Assembly (NCBI GenBank): GCA_949316235.1
Contig: OX438748.1
Location: forward strand, 35,184,036 to 35,248,035
Direction of reading: 5' to 3'
Source: Oegoconia quadripuncta
Lineage: Eukaryota; Arthropoda; Insecta; Lepidoptera; Autostichidae
DNA length: 64,000 nucleotides
In this document: positions 1 to 9,440 of the stretch, one piece after another
Position numbering within the stretch: the stretch's first letter is position 1
How the letters are laid out: the number at the start of each line of letters is the position of its first letter
Made by a program: the position numbers and the translations under genes
The notes under the pieces: model-generated
The model's database searches: none
What the model was told of the DNA's origin: nothing
What the model saw: only the letters and a program-made list of their open reading frames with translations

Positions 1-1
1 C

Positions 2-96
2 ACAAAAGAATACACACTAAGAAATTCTTATTTCTTGTTATTCATTATTAAAAATTCATGGACGAAGCTCAAGTTCGGGCTCAGAATTGAAGGCAG
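2..96 (+). CDS. Candidate upstream exon of the piggyBac-derived gene (tentative)
   Basis: A reading frame is open from the window edge to position 96. There a GT (97-98) could start a 75-nt intron ending at the AG 170-171, which follows a run of T. The phase fits the next exon: two bases here plus one base at 172. The intron length matches the other introns of this gene. The encoded residues are not recognisable, and an ATG at 58 opens a different frame that stops quickly. This exon is therefore supported only by phase and splice sites, and the true start of the gene may be elsewhere or off the window. Confidence 0.35.
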
Positions 97-171
97 GTCA
101 TCTTGGGAGATCTCGCATTTTTAATGTAACGGAATGAAACGACAGGAAATTAATGCAAATCCTTTTTTTAG

Positions 172-2669
172 TCTTACACGTAAGGGAGACCATAAACGTA
201 AGAAAGATGTCGAGTATAACAACCTCAAAGATGGTGAGCACGTGAAGAGACCGCTGCACGTCAAAAGACCGAAGACCTGGCCGGAACCTCAACCGTATAT
301 GTGAGTAATGAAGGTATTCTGTATTAAAATTTTTATAGCATGCCATGACAACTTCAAAATAATATTTATTATCAGGTCTGCTGATCCTATGGCGTATGGG
401 CTAACTACTTCAGGGCTGTCTGTGGTTTCTGCAGAACCGTCGGCGGTGACTGCTCCAGTTGTCCGATGTGTTCCTTCATCTGTTCTGTTAGTATCGACTA
501 ACCAACGAAATTATAGTGACATAATTACTTTGTCTTTAGCTTCCTTGTTATTTTTTCAGATTTCAGGAAGTATGCGCTGGGTCGGAAAGCCCGACGCTTG
601 CTAGACCAGAGCCAAGATCGACGGTGGCCACTTTAACAGATCATTTCTACAATTTGGAGCGGTCACCGTCACACACTCCTACATCATCCAGAAGGTGAAA
701 ATTTACATTCTACATGTTTTTAATTTATTTCAATCTCGTCTATTTTGGAAATATGTTTCATTACATCGATTTTTATTTCAGGGGCGCACATCTGCAGAGA
801 AAGGCGCTTATTAAGGAGAAAATCGGCGCCTCAGTTAAAATGGGTAATTATGTCAGTGAATTTATTGAGCAGTTTGTACAACCTCGCATTTGATAATAAA
901 TGTGACTGTTGCATGTAGCTAGTGAGGACGAAGAAGATGACATCGACGACGATTATGGCTTCAGCGCACCTCGGCAAATACCGTTGGATGGGACTTATCA
1001 AGAGGAGGAAGCCTCACAACGCGATGCGCCACCATCTTCGCCTGAGCCCGCTGAAAAAGATGAAACCTATGGCCCACGGGACAAATTTAATTTCGACTGG
1101 CAACCATTTCCCTCGAAACCTGTCCCACCCGTATTACGTCGAGAACAATTTAATGAACTTTCAGGGCCCACAAGGTCATTTTCATCGTCCTATGACGCCT
1201 TTACGGCCATTTGGGATGCAGATGTAATGCAGATTATAGTATCCGAGACGAACAAGTACGCGATCAGCTTAGTGGAGGAAAGGTTGGAAAAAGGTGACCT
1301 CGGACCTAGGTCTCGCATCTCCGATTGGCAAGATACTACTGCGGACGAACTTTATGTATATTTCGGTTTGGTGATGGCAATGGGTGTGTGCTATAAACAA
1401 CAGATCAAAGAGTACTGGATCTCTACGGACGGCGTAACGGACACACCAAATTTTCGCAAGTACATGACTTATGGTAGATATCTGCTGCTTAACAGGTGTC
1501 TACATTTCCGGGACAATGCAGACATTAACGCCCAGCTCGTGAGAAGTCGGCATACTGTTTCCCAAGTAAAAGTTGAAAAAATCAAGCCTATCATAAATCA
1601 TTTAAATACAAAGTTTCAAGACCTGTACAATTTGGGCCACAATATAGTCATTGACGAATCACTAGTCAAGTGGAAGGGCTGGCTGCAAATTACTCAGTAT
1701 ATAAAGGACAAGGCCGCTTCAGTCGGAATAAGAACTTTTGAGCTATGCGACTCGAAAAACGGTTATTTGTGGCGGTTGGAGTTGTACACAGGATCTGACG
1801 GTGCTGCAGTCGTTCAGAATCCCCTTCCACTTGAGGGAGAAGTAACAAAATTAGTTATAAGTATCTTGAAGGGTCTGGAATACTCTCATCGAACTGTCTG
1901 GATGGACAACTACTACAATAGTCCATCCTTAGCCAGACACTTAAAAAGCATTGGCTTGGATTGTGTTGGCACACTCCGAACGAACCAGCAATTTGTCCCG
2001 GACGAGCTTAGATACTCAGACAATTTGCAAAATATAAGTCCGGGGGAAATTGCCGGCACTACGAGTGGCGACGTCGATCTCTTGGTATGGCGGAATAAAA
2101 ATCTCGTGCCAATGATATCGACATACCACGGGATCGTCACGACCACGGAAAATAAACCCGTGGTCGTCTTAGACTACAATATCTGCATGAGGGAAGTAGA
2201 CCGTAAGGACAAGCTCCTGTCACAGTATCCTATCGAGCGAAAGCGCACAAAGATATGGTACAAAAAAATCTTTCGGAGGTTACTGAACGCCAGCATCACA
2301 AACTCATATATATTGCTCAAGGAATCCGAAGGTGCGGTGAAAATGGACCATGGCATCTTCCGAAAGAATTTGATTAAATCTTTGCTGCATAAACACGCTC
2401 CGCTAGGGCCTATAACTGAGCCTTTGCGGAGTGTGTCTCGAACGTTAAAACAGAGTTTGATCTCTGTTCCTATTTTCGGGAAGACAATCAAATCTCATTT
2501 CCCCGATCAGTACCCTATATATCCTGGGAAGAAGGGTGAACGCCAAAGGAAGACTTGCCTTGTTTGCCAAAGGCGGACACCGACTTTTTGTCCCGAATGT
2601 AAAGTGCCGTTGTGTGTTTTCGCTCTTCCCGAAAAAAACGTCTGCTGCTTCCTAAAACACCACTCTTAG
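172..2669 (+). CDS. piggyBac-family transposase-derived protein, multi-exon gene
   Basis: Proposed exons are 172-300, 376-490, 567-694, 782-843 and 919-2669. Every intron is GT...AG and 75-87 nt long, and the joined frame stays open for about 727 residues to the TAG at 2667. The first four exons encode a basic, then Pro/Ser/Thr-rich, probably disordered region. The last exon begins with an acidic Glu/Asp stretch and then carries the transposase fold (DDE_Tnp_1_7 type). The three catalytic Asp codons of the family are present at 1653 (IDES), 1905 (MDNYY) and 2199 (EVDRKD). The C-terminus (2556-2660) has a Cys-rich CxxC...CPEC...C pattern typical of the piggyBac zinc-binding domain. The last exon has no in-frame ATG near its 5' end, which supports upstream exons. 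No TTAA-flanked terminal inverted repeats were seen. It could be a domesticated gene or an intact transposon whose ends are lost or outside the window. The family call is very secure. The exon structure is inferred from splice sites and phase. Confidence 0.85.
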
Positions 2670-2804
2670 CAGCTTTTATTGAGGGTTTGGGAATGCGGAC
2701 ACTATACGAGTCCTGATAGGATTACTATTCCGAAATAACCTTGATCTAGGATTGACCAAGGCTGTAACGTTAATCATTAATGATATTTTATTCTTAAAAA
2801 TTTT

Positions 2805-2945
2805 ACTTATGTGACCTGCAATTTTATCTTTATTTCTTGTATTGACATAATGTTTATCACTATTTTTCCTAAATGATGCTATAATTTATATTAGTTTTAT
2901 TTTATATTATGTATTAGATTTTCAAAAATGTAATGTAATGTACAT
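2805..2945 (-). mobile_element. Fragment of CR1/Jockey-group LINE (coding part)
   Basis: This stretch matches, with small changes, the antisense of the reverse-transcriptase C-terminal region seen at about 17130-17235. It lies between the stop codon of the piggyBac gene and a possible poly(A) signal, so it may be part of that gene's 3' UTR. Confidence 0.7.
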
Positions 2946-2958
2946 TTTTGTCTATGAA

Positions 2959-2964
2959 AATAAA
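2959..2964 (+). promoter_or_regulatory. Possible poly(A) signal AATAAA
   Basis: An AATAAA hexamer lies about 290 nt after the piggyBac stop codon and is the first convincing one downstream. It could end that transcript. AT-rich sequence makes chance hexamers common. Confidence 0.35.
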
Positions 2965-3011
2965 ACATTATTGATAAACTTATTACGAATCTATGGTCAA
3001 GGATAACTAAC

Positions 3012-3168
3012 CTTTTGGCATCCCACATGGCGGCTTCGTCCTCGAATTGTCCAGAAAATCCAAGTCATATCGCCTGGCGGGTGGATATGTCAACGCTACA
3101 TGTCCCCCAACTCCCGCCACCACCGCACACAGCACTGCACTCACTAATATCACAGTCAACGACGCCAT
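3012..3168 (-). CDS. First coding exon of a secreted protein with mature N-terminal His (copper-brace-like)
   Basis: Read on the - strand, an ATG at 3168 opens 52 codons and one extra base, then a GT donor (3011-3010, AAAAG/GTTAGT). Residues 1-22 form a hydrophobic signal peptide ending Val-Gly-Gly. Cleavage there leaves His as residue 1 of the mature chain, followed by VALTYPPARRYDLDFLDNS and a Pro-Pro-Cys-Gly-Met-Pro-Lys motif. An N-terminal His after signal cleavage plus a YPPxR segment and a CG motif is what copper-brace proteins (LPMOs, the X325/BIM1-like family) look like, but only this exon is available, so the family is an inference. Remaining exons must lie to the left, and the + strand piggyBac gene therefore lies within the first intron or overlaps the gene. 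The exon is GC-richer than its surroundings, which supports it being coding. Confidence 0.8.
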
Positions 3169-3179
3169 CTTGTATTTTC

Positions 3180-3232
3180 ACGTCACTTCCTAAACATGTC
3201 AATTTTCTGAATAACGTCACTTCTTAAACATG
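3180..3232 (-). promoter_or_regulatory. Duplicated ETS/CRE-like promoter motif upstream of the secreted-protein ATG
   Basis: Two near-identical 19-bp blocks lie at 3180-3198 and 3214-3232. On the - strand they read CATGTTTAGGAAGTGACGT and CATGTTTAAGAAGTGACGT. GGAAGTGACGT combines an ETS site and a CRE-like TGACGT, as found near many TATA-less starts. The first block is about 10 bp upstream of the ATG at 3168, so these sites lie in or next to the 5' UTR. Confidence 0.5.
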
Positions 3233-3429
3233 GCAGGTGTGTTCTCTATCGCGTCCTTGGCATTTGGTAATGTTTAGCGAATGGTTTGTTCTGGTTTTGC
3301 AATTTTATGTCATATTGAATGTACCTGTAACAAATAAACAAGAAGATTTTAGAACAATATTAATTATTCGAAATTAGCAGTCATCATCATCAGCCCGTAA
3401 CCATCACATTTTTTTTGTTTTTTTTTTTT

Positions 3430-3655
3430 AATCTTTGCACATAGACACAGCGCCATCTAGTTCTAAGCAACTAGGCATGTATTATGGATACCAGATGGTT
3501 GATAAACTAATATTAACTATTATAATGAAAACATCCATAACTCGGGAACACATGTCTGTATTCATCAAACAAACTTATGCCCGTAGCGGGATTCGAACCC
3601 GCGACCTTTTGGTATAGCAGTCAGAATTTTTAACAACTACACCTAACAGGTCGTC
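3430..3655 (-). mobile_element. SINE-B (tRNA-derived)
   Basis: The - strand copy has the tRNA-like head (GTCGT...GTGTAGTTG) and the B box GGGTTCGAATCCCGC, followed by the family body up to the AT-rich tail. Its head abuts the next SINE-C fragment directly, giving a composite. Confidence 0.85.
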
Positions 3656-3669
3656 AAACCAAACCAACG

Positions 3670-3861
3670 TCAAAACAATGCTATTAACATTGCTGTTTGG
3701 CGGCAGATTTAGATAAGATGGTGGTAGCTAGCCAGGCGGAGATTTAAAATGCCCTACCACCAACCAAACCGAGTACTAAACATGTACCCCGCAGGGGATC
3801 GAACCCTTGACCTCCCAATCGTAAACCCTCTATTGTTTACATTGAGCCACGGAGACGGTTG
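3670..3861 (-). mobile_element. SINE-C (tRNA-derived), 3' part missing
   Basis: The head AACCG(T/C)CTCCGTGGCTCAAT and B box GGTTCGATCCCC are present on the - strand, followed by the 'tggtggtagggcattttaaa' body. The 3' third of the family is missing where it meets SINE-B. Confidence 0.85.
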
Positions 3862-4049
3862 AGAAATATTTCAAACAAAAGTCAATATCTCCAGAACCGA
3901 ACTCTATAGGAAAATTAAAAATTGGTATGTAGACACACTGGGAATAAATTAACACGTGGTCTAGTGAGACCACGTCCACAGTGGTGGACCTCGTAAGAAA
4001 GCTCAAGGTCACGCAATTAATAAAATATACCTAATTCAGTTATTGAAGA

Positions 4050-4233
4050 AATATAATAAATCGCTTTATAAAATTTCAGCGAATCTAAGAAATGATTATG
4101 GGAAGCACATGAAAAGAGCTCGGTTCAAATTTTTTTTATTATGTCATTAAGCCCAGAAATTAAAAAATATTTCATGTGAAACCTTGAAATAATATTCCAT
4201 TTTCCAAATAAAAAACAAATTTGGATGTAGCTT
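4050..4233 (-). repeat. Repeat family F, partial
   Basis: Shares about 180 bp (inverted) with the elements at 7783-8223, 19266-19535 and 60974-61275. No coding potential. Confidence 0.7.
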
Positions 4234-4299
4234 AATCAATGAAATATTAAGAAATTTTTGCAATTTTACATTTCATATTAAATACACATTATAAATGTT

Positions 4300-4337
4300 C
4301 GAGATGGACACGGGCGAAGTCGCGGGCGGGAGTCTAG
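4300..4337 (+). mobile_element. Helitron-like 3' terminus
   Basis: GCGAAGTCGCGGGCGG followed after a few bases by CTAG matches the usual GC-rich 3' end with terminal CTAG of lepidopteran Helitrons. Similar ends are at 23843, 35025 (-), 53722 and 57338. The 5' end was not identified. Confidence 0.45.
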
Positions 4338-4767
4338 TTCGAAATAATCCGTCGGTTCCCTTGGTCGTTCACATACCACTTTCTAACTCTGCGCACAACT
4401 GCCGCGCATTCCACAATTATTCTTGTAACAAGCGTCTGAATTGGTCCAATTTTCTACAAACTCCTCAATATTTAATGACAGCTCGTTTACCGCGGTCCAA
4501 TATCAGAGTTACATTGCACTGAGCTTTTTCCTACTTATTTTCTCGTTAATTTCAATAGAGGGCTGTCGGTGGTTGCTATGCTTCTATTATGCGTATTTCC
4601 TATATCAGATACAAGGAAGAAACAAGAAATCAATACTTATTATAGAATATCATCTTGAAAAAAAAAATGTTTATTTCTTTCTTTAGGAATCACATTTTAG
4701 TTATTTTATTTATTAAATAGGTTTACAGACACTTGTTACATCGCTTAGAGTAATGAATCCTTATGTC

Positions 4768-5000
4768 AAAGACAAAGTCAAAGTCAAAAAATATTTATTT
4801 CGTAGGATAAAGATTATCACTTGAAAACGTCACATTTTTATCTTAATATTAAATTTTTGACATTATTGCTCATTCGCAAAGCAGATTCCCCAGAGAAGAA
4901 CGAGCATGAAACTAAGGGTTGCTCTTTTAAATAAGTTTGGGTTACAATTATATTATATTGTATAATTAGGCTGAATATCGCCGAGCGGTCTATGTCCATG
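4768..5000 (-). mobile_element. CR1/Jockey-group LINE, 3' end
   Basis: Carries the simple tail (GACTTT-type repeat on the sense strand) and the conserved 3' UTR with 'tttcttgctcgttcttctctggg'-like sequence (sense), as at 29040-29270. It is truncated before the coding region. Confidence 0.75.
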
Positions 5001-5085
5001 CTTGAATTTTGATGTATAAAATTGCATCACTTACCATAGAAGAGTGACCAAAAAACTTGCGATTGTCGACAGATTGTTAAATTTT

Positions 5086-5195
5086 AAATGTCGGCCTGGC
5101 TAGCTACCACCTTATCCTATCTTATCCAAGTCTACCACCAAACAGCAATGTGTTCACATTGTTGTGTTCCAGTTGTCAGAGATAATATACATAGA
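5086..5195 (+). mobile_element. SINE-C body fragment
   Basis: Contains the GGCCTGGCTAGCTACCACC and GTTCCAGTTGTCAGAGATAA blocks of SINE-C, without the tRNA-like head or tail. Confidence 0.7.
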
Positions 5196-5433
5196 TAGTT
5201 CAAAAACGTTCGAACGGTAAAAATGTAAAAAAGATGTGCACTCGTACGTACCTAATGACAATCAGATTAATAGAATATCTCTCTCAATCCATTAAGAGAG
5301 AAAGGTTTGTTACGTATTATTAAACCATCATTATTAGAAGGTACCTTATTAGTAGGTACTTACTACCACTCGCCAATTAAGAGATGAAGACCAATTATCG
5401 AATCGATCGAAAGAATTCACTTTCGTTACAAAG

Positions 5434-5805
5434 TACACATACACTTTATTGCACAACAGGAAAGAAGATACAGTTTCAGAAAAGTGGTAAGAATAGAATG
5501 TACAATTTGGCGACCTTATCAATAAAAGCGATCTCTTCCAGGCACCTTTGGTATAAGGACAGTACATTTGAAAAGGTAAGTTGTGCGGTATTAAATAGGG
5601 ATGCAGATACAAACTACGTGAATAAATTTCATATATTTACATACATAGATCAATAGACAAATATATCTACTTAAACATAACATCTATAAAATAGCAACAA
5701 AATACAAACATAAATATGTAGGTGTACTAAATAAATATTTATTGATATATAAAATAATAATAATAAGCGACAACAGGATTGTGCTCAGGTATACGAATTA
5801 GTAAA
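5434..5805 (-). mobile_element. LINE-H 3' end
   Basis: About 340 bp matches the copy at 62624-62975 closely. On the sense strand the 3' end reads GTGCAATAAAGTGTAT, with AATAAA just before the tail, as in lepidopteran RTE-type 3' ends. No coding region remains. Confidence 0.7.
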
Positions 5806-6257
5806 GAAAAATATTTACGATCTTAACTATTTTTGATGTTCAAGTAATGAAAGAAGAAAGAAAAGTACTTGACTTGTTGCCGTGTGAGCCGGTGGGAGGT
5901 CCTGTTTTTCAGTCTTCTGGGGACTTGTCCCGCTAGTACGACGATACAGAAGCCCAAACTTCATGTAGGTAACTGGACAATTTTCCGTGGTAGGTACTTG
6001 GGAATCGGTCAACGAAGGAAGAACCGCACGAGGCGACAAGCAACAATAAAAAAAAATACAATTCTTAAACATTATTACAATTTTTTTTTCTATGTCCCGA
6101 TTTTTTCGGTCCCTGTCCCGCTTTTTTTCATTGCAGTCCCTATATTTGGATAAATTGATACCACTTGGTTGGTGGTAGGGTAGTACACTTAAAATAGTAA
6201 GATTTTACATTTTTTAAGCTACCGCCAGTTAGGCAACTTTGCTTTGAAAACCGTTTC
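5806..6257. other. Unassigned AT-rich stretch
   Basis: No gene seen. A short SINE-C body piece is at about 6150-6190, and there is a poly-T tract near 6082. Confidence 0.5.
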
Positions 6258-6589
6258 AACCGCTCCGTGGCCCAGTGTAAACAATATTGGGTTTACGATT
6301 CGGAGTTTACAGGTTCGACCCCCAGCGGGGTACATGTTTAAGTACTCGGTTTGGTTGGTGGTAGGGCATTTTAAATGTCCGCCTGGCTAGCTACCACCAT
6401 TTTATCTAAATCTGCCGCTAAGCAGCAATGTTAATAGCATTGTTGTGTTCCGGTTGTCAGAGATAAGATAGCCAATCCCCCAAATGTGTTGGAGTTTCCG
6501 GGTCAGTACGCTTCCACCTTCGACCTCATCTTCACTTAACATCAGGTGTAATTGAGGTCAACCACGAACCCGTCGGGCATAAAAAAAAA
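6258..6589 (+). mobile_element. SINE-C, near full length
   Basis: The tRNA-like head (CCGCTCCGTGGCCCAGTGTAA), B-box region GGTTCGACCCCCAGCG, body and A-rich tail are all present. Together with the copy at 33692 it is among the best reference copies of the family here. Confidence 0.9.
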
Positions 6590-7089
6590 TTGAATCGTCA
6601 AGAATTGACAAAACCACCGACTTCAGCTCCATTTCGGAGAGGGTCACTCAAGTGGTAAACTCTATCAAACAGTATGTAAACAGTAAAATCGGTTAACTAT
6701 TCTTTTTCTTTCTTCGTCACTACTCTTGACATTGACATAAATCTATTTATTTGTGAGTACCAGTGTCTCCCAGGGCGCTCTAATAAAAATATGGTAAAAA
6801 CAATCCACCATAGTAATAAGGCCGGCCCTGTGCTCAGTGTTGAATTGTAATCGTCACTGGTTGTTTTATACTTTATGGAACGATTTAAAATTAGAACTCT
6901 CTATAATATTGTCTGTGATACAGTCAAAGACAATATTTTTTTTCTTCTATCCGTATAATAAAAGATGGCTGGTTTCACGTGAATTCCTTTAACTTTATTT
7001 ATTTCTTGCTTGCCTACCGCCTACACAGTTTTCAACAATAAGGGACTCTCCAGAGGCTCCACCTAACTCTTGGCTATAGCGATAGCAAT
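6590..7089. other. Unassigned stretch
   Basis: No open frame, splice pair or known repeat was recognised. Confidence 0.4.
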
Positions 7090-7338
7090 GACGACCCATT
7101 GGTGTAGTGGATAGTGGCCCTATCAGCGAAACCAACGGTTGCGGGTTCGAATCCCGCGAGGGGTAATGTTTGTGTGATGAATACGAACATTTATTCCCGA
7201 GTCTTGGATGTTTATATAAATATTTATGTATGTTTATCCGTTATCTAGTATCCATAGCACAAGCTTTGCTTAGTTTGGGACTAGATGGTTGGTGTAAGTG
7301 TCCGAAATATTTATTATTTATTATTATAATTATTTATT
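7090..7338 (+). mobile_element. SINE-A (tRNA-derived), full length
   Basis: Starts GACGACCCATTGGTGTAGTGG (A box) and carries the B box GGGTTCGAATCCCGCG. The body contains CTAGTATCCATAGCACAAGC, and the tail is (TTTATTA)n. Confidence 0.9.
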
Positions 7339-7782
7339 ACTGTCCGTCCTTGCAATTGTGTTACGATATGACAAGGATGGATGATGCATTGACGTCATAA
7401 ACGATAACAATTTCCAAAGCAATTGAGTTAGGGCGGTCGAACTATCTGCCACTCGCAAATTTTACATTATCAAGAACAGTGGATACATTGTCGAGTGCCA
7501 CTGAAACAATGCCTCAAAGTAATACGACCAGAAAATTGCATGTCAATAGTTTGACAGCATAATAGGGTACCTTTTATTGTGATTGGTGAGAGACAGAATG
7601 AGTCTACAAGCAATTTTGAATTGTGTATTGTGTATCTAGCTCTAGACGATTATCATTTTTGCACAGCATGTACCTACCTACTTAATGATTCACGTAAGTA
7701 ACTAAGTAAATATCTGAATTGAACAAAAACTTGGATATATATGTATACTGAAATCAGTTACGTCCAACATTTTGTTCAAATA

Positions 7783-8223
7783 TTGGGTCTTTTCTTTACA
7801 TATGAAATTGGAGTTTTTCAATTCCTGCGATTTTCAAAGCTATATCCAAATTTGTTTTTATATTTATATTTATTGTCTAGGGATATTTATTTTTTATTTG
7901 GATAATGGAATATTATTTCAAGGTTTCACATGAAATATTTATTAATTTCTGGGCTAAGTGACATAATAAAAAAAATTTGAACAGAGCTATTTTCATGTGC
8001 TTCCCATAATCATTTCTTAGATTTGCTGAAACTTTTATAAAGCGGTTACTTTTAAAAATTAACGCTGCCTATACTTAACTTAATGTTATCCGATCCGATT
8101 ACACACAAAGTTTAACTTTTGGATTTGCCGTTCCCAAAAACAAAAATCAAAAATGTTTTTATGGAGAAAACAGTCTTAATGAAATTCCTCATACAAAACG
8201 CCAATTTCATAGGTAAGGACCTA
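7783..8223 (+). mobile_element. Family F, TIR-bearing non-autonomous DNA element
   Basis: Its ends form an imperfect inverted repeat of about 28 bp (GGGTCTTTT...ATGAAATTGGAGTTTT against ...CGCCAATTTCATAGGTAAGGACC). The element is about 440 bp and non-coding. Partial copies are at 4050, 19266, 45411 and 60974. Confidence 0.6.
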
Positions 8224-8800
8224 ACTTAATTTTTTTACTTTAATAGTTTGGACAATTATCTAAGCTTACCAATTGTTTTACAAATACAATTATAAGGTGC
8301 AAAATTAATTCTTTATTTATAGGATTATTCCAGTTTAGTCACATTTCAATAACGTCACACCTTTATCCTTTCATAGGACGATTCCACTATCGTCACAGTT
8401 TCTATTCCATATTATATTCTAAAGCTATTCTACTAGCCTTGAAATTGGCCATAGGTATACTAACTACTCTATCCACTGTGACGAATTTGGAGTTGGAGGA
8501 TACCTGCCTACTCATCAACCTTACACGTCCCCAATGTTGGGGTACAGCCACCTTTCACTGGGAGATGATAATTATGGGTCATAATTAAACACGCGCGGGC
8601 CCAGTGCCAGACTATTGGCCACCTGACAGTATTTTCGACTATCGAATCACGCAAACACGTATTAAAATGCCTCTAGTGGTCACCCATTCATATTTAATTA
8701 ATTTCTTTACTTTTATAACGTTATAGTAAATTACACAAAGGCCAATAATCTAAAAATAACTATCAAAATACCTTGTCCATTGTTTGTCCATTGGCATCAT

Positions 8801-9440
8801 GACGACCGATTGGTGTAGTGGATAAAATCAAAATCAAAAATATTTTATTCAATGTAGGATACAAAAATATCACTTATTGAAAGTCAACATGCTATTTTTC
8901 TTTTTTTAACTACATCGCTTCACAAGGTGTTATGGTTAGGGAGAAGAAGCGACAAGAAACTCCGCAACAACACATCTTTTCAACTAGTCTCCATCCTTAC
9001 AACAATACTACATCTTATATTACATATTACAAAACAATAGCAATTAACATAACGACCAGCTAACACCAGACCTCCTTATCGCCTAAATAATCATCTATCC
9101 TGTAATAACCCTTCTTACACAGAGTTTCTTTAATGTGGCGTTTAAATTTCTGCTCTGTTAAACTCAATACATGTTCTGGTATTTTATTGTAAAAGCGTAT
9201 GCTGTGTCCCTATCAGCGATAGTGACCCTATCAGCGAAACCAACGGTTGCGGGATCGAATCCCGCGAGGGGTAAATGTTTGTGTGATGAATACGATCATT
9301 TATTCCCGAATCTTGGATCTTTATATAAATATTTATGTATGTTTATCCGTTATCTAGTATCCATAGCACAAGCTTTGCTTAGTTTGGGACTAGTTGGTTG
9401 GTGTAAGTGTCCGAAATATTTATTATTTATTTATTATTTT
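8801..9440 (+). mobile_element. SINE-A split by a LINE insertion
   Basis: The head with the A box is 8801-8824. The remainder (GTGACCCTATCAGCG onward, with the B box) resumes at 9222 and runs to the AT tail. About 390 bp of LINE 3' end lies between them. Confidence 0.85.
8825..9217 (-). mobile_element. LINE 3' end nested in SINE-A
   Basis: On the sense (-) strand it ends with a GATTTT-type simple tail and contains the usual 'agaaactccgcaacaac/gagaagaagcgacaag' 3' UTR block (antisense as read on +). It is flanked by a short GATA duplication (8821-8824 and 9218-9221). Confidence 0.75.

Noticed and set aside
909..918. TTG at 909 as the start of the piggyBac protein
   Set aside because: There is no ATG in this frame there, and TTG starts are not expected in animals. 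TTGCATGTAG reads as a 3' splice site and the frame continues into upstream exons.
3015..3227. + strand open frame of about 70 codons
   Set aside because: It is the antisense of the signal-peptide exon, which has a far better protein signature.
7090..7165. tRNA genes suggested by A/B boxes in SINE-A, B, C and D heads
   Set aside because: Stems do not pair as full cloverleafs, and each is followed by a repeated SINE body. Only 14828 and 58701 pass as true tRNAs.
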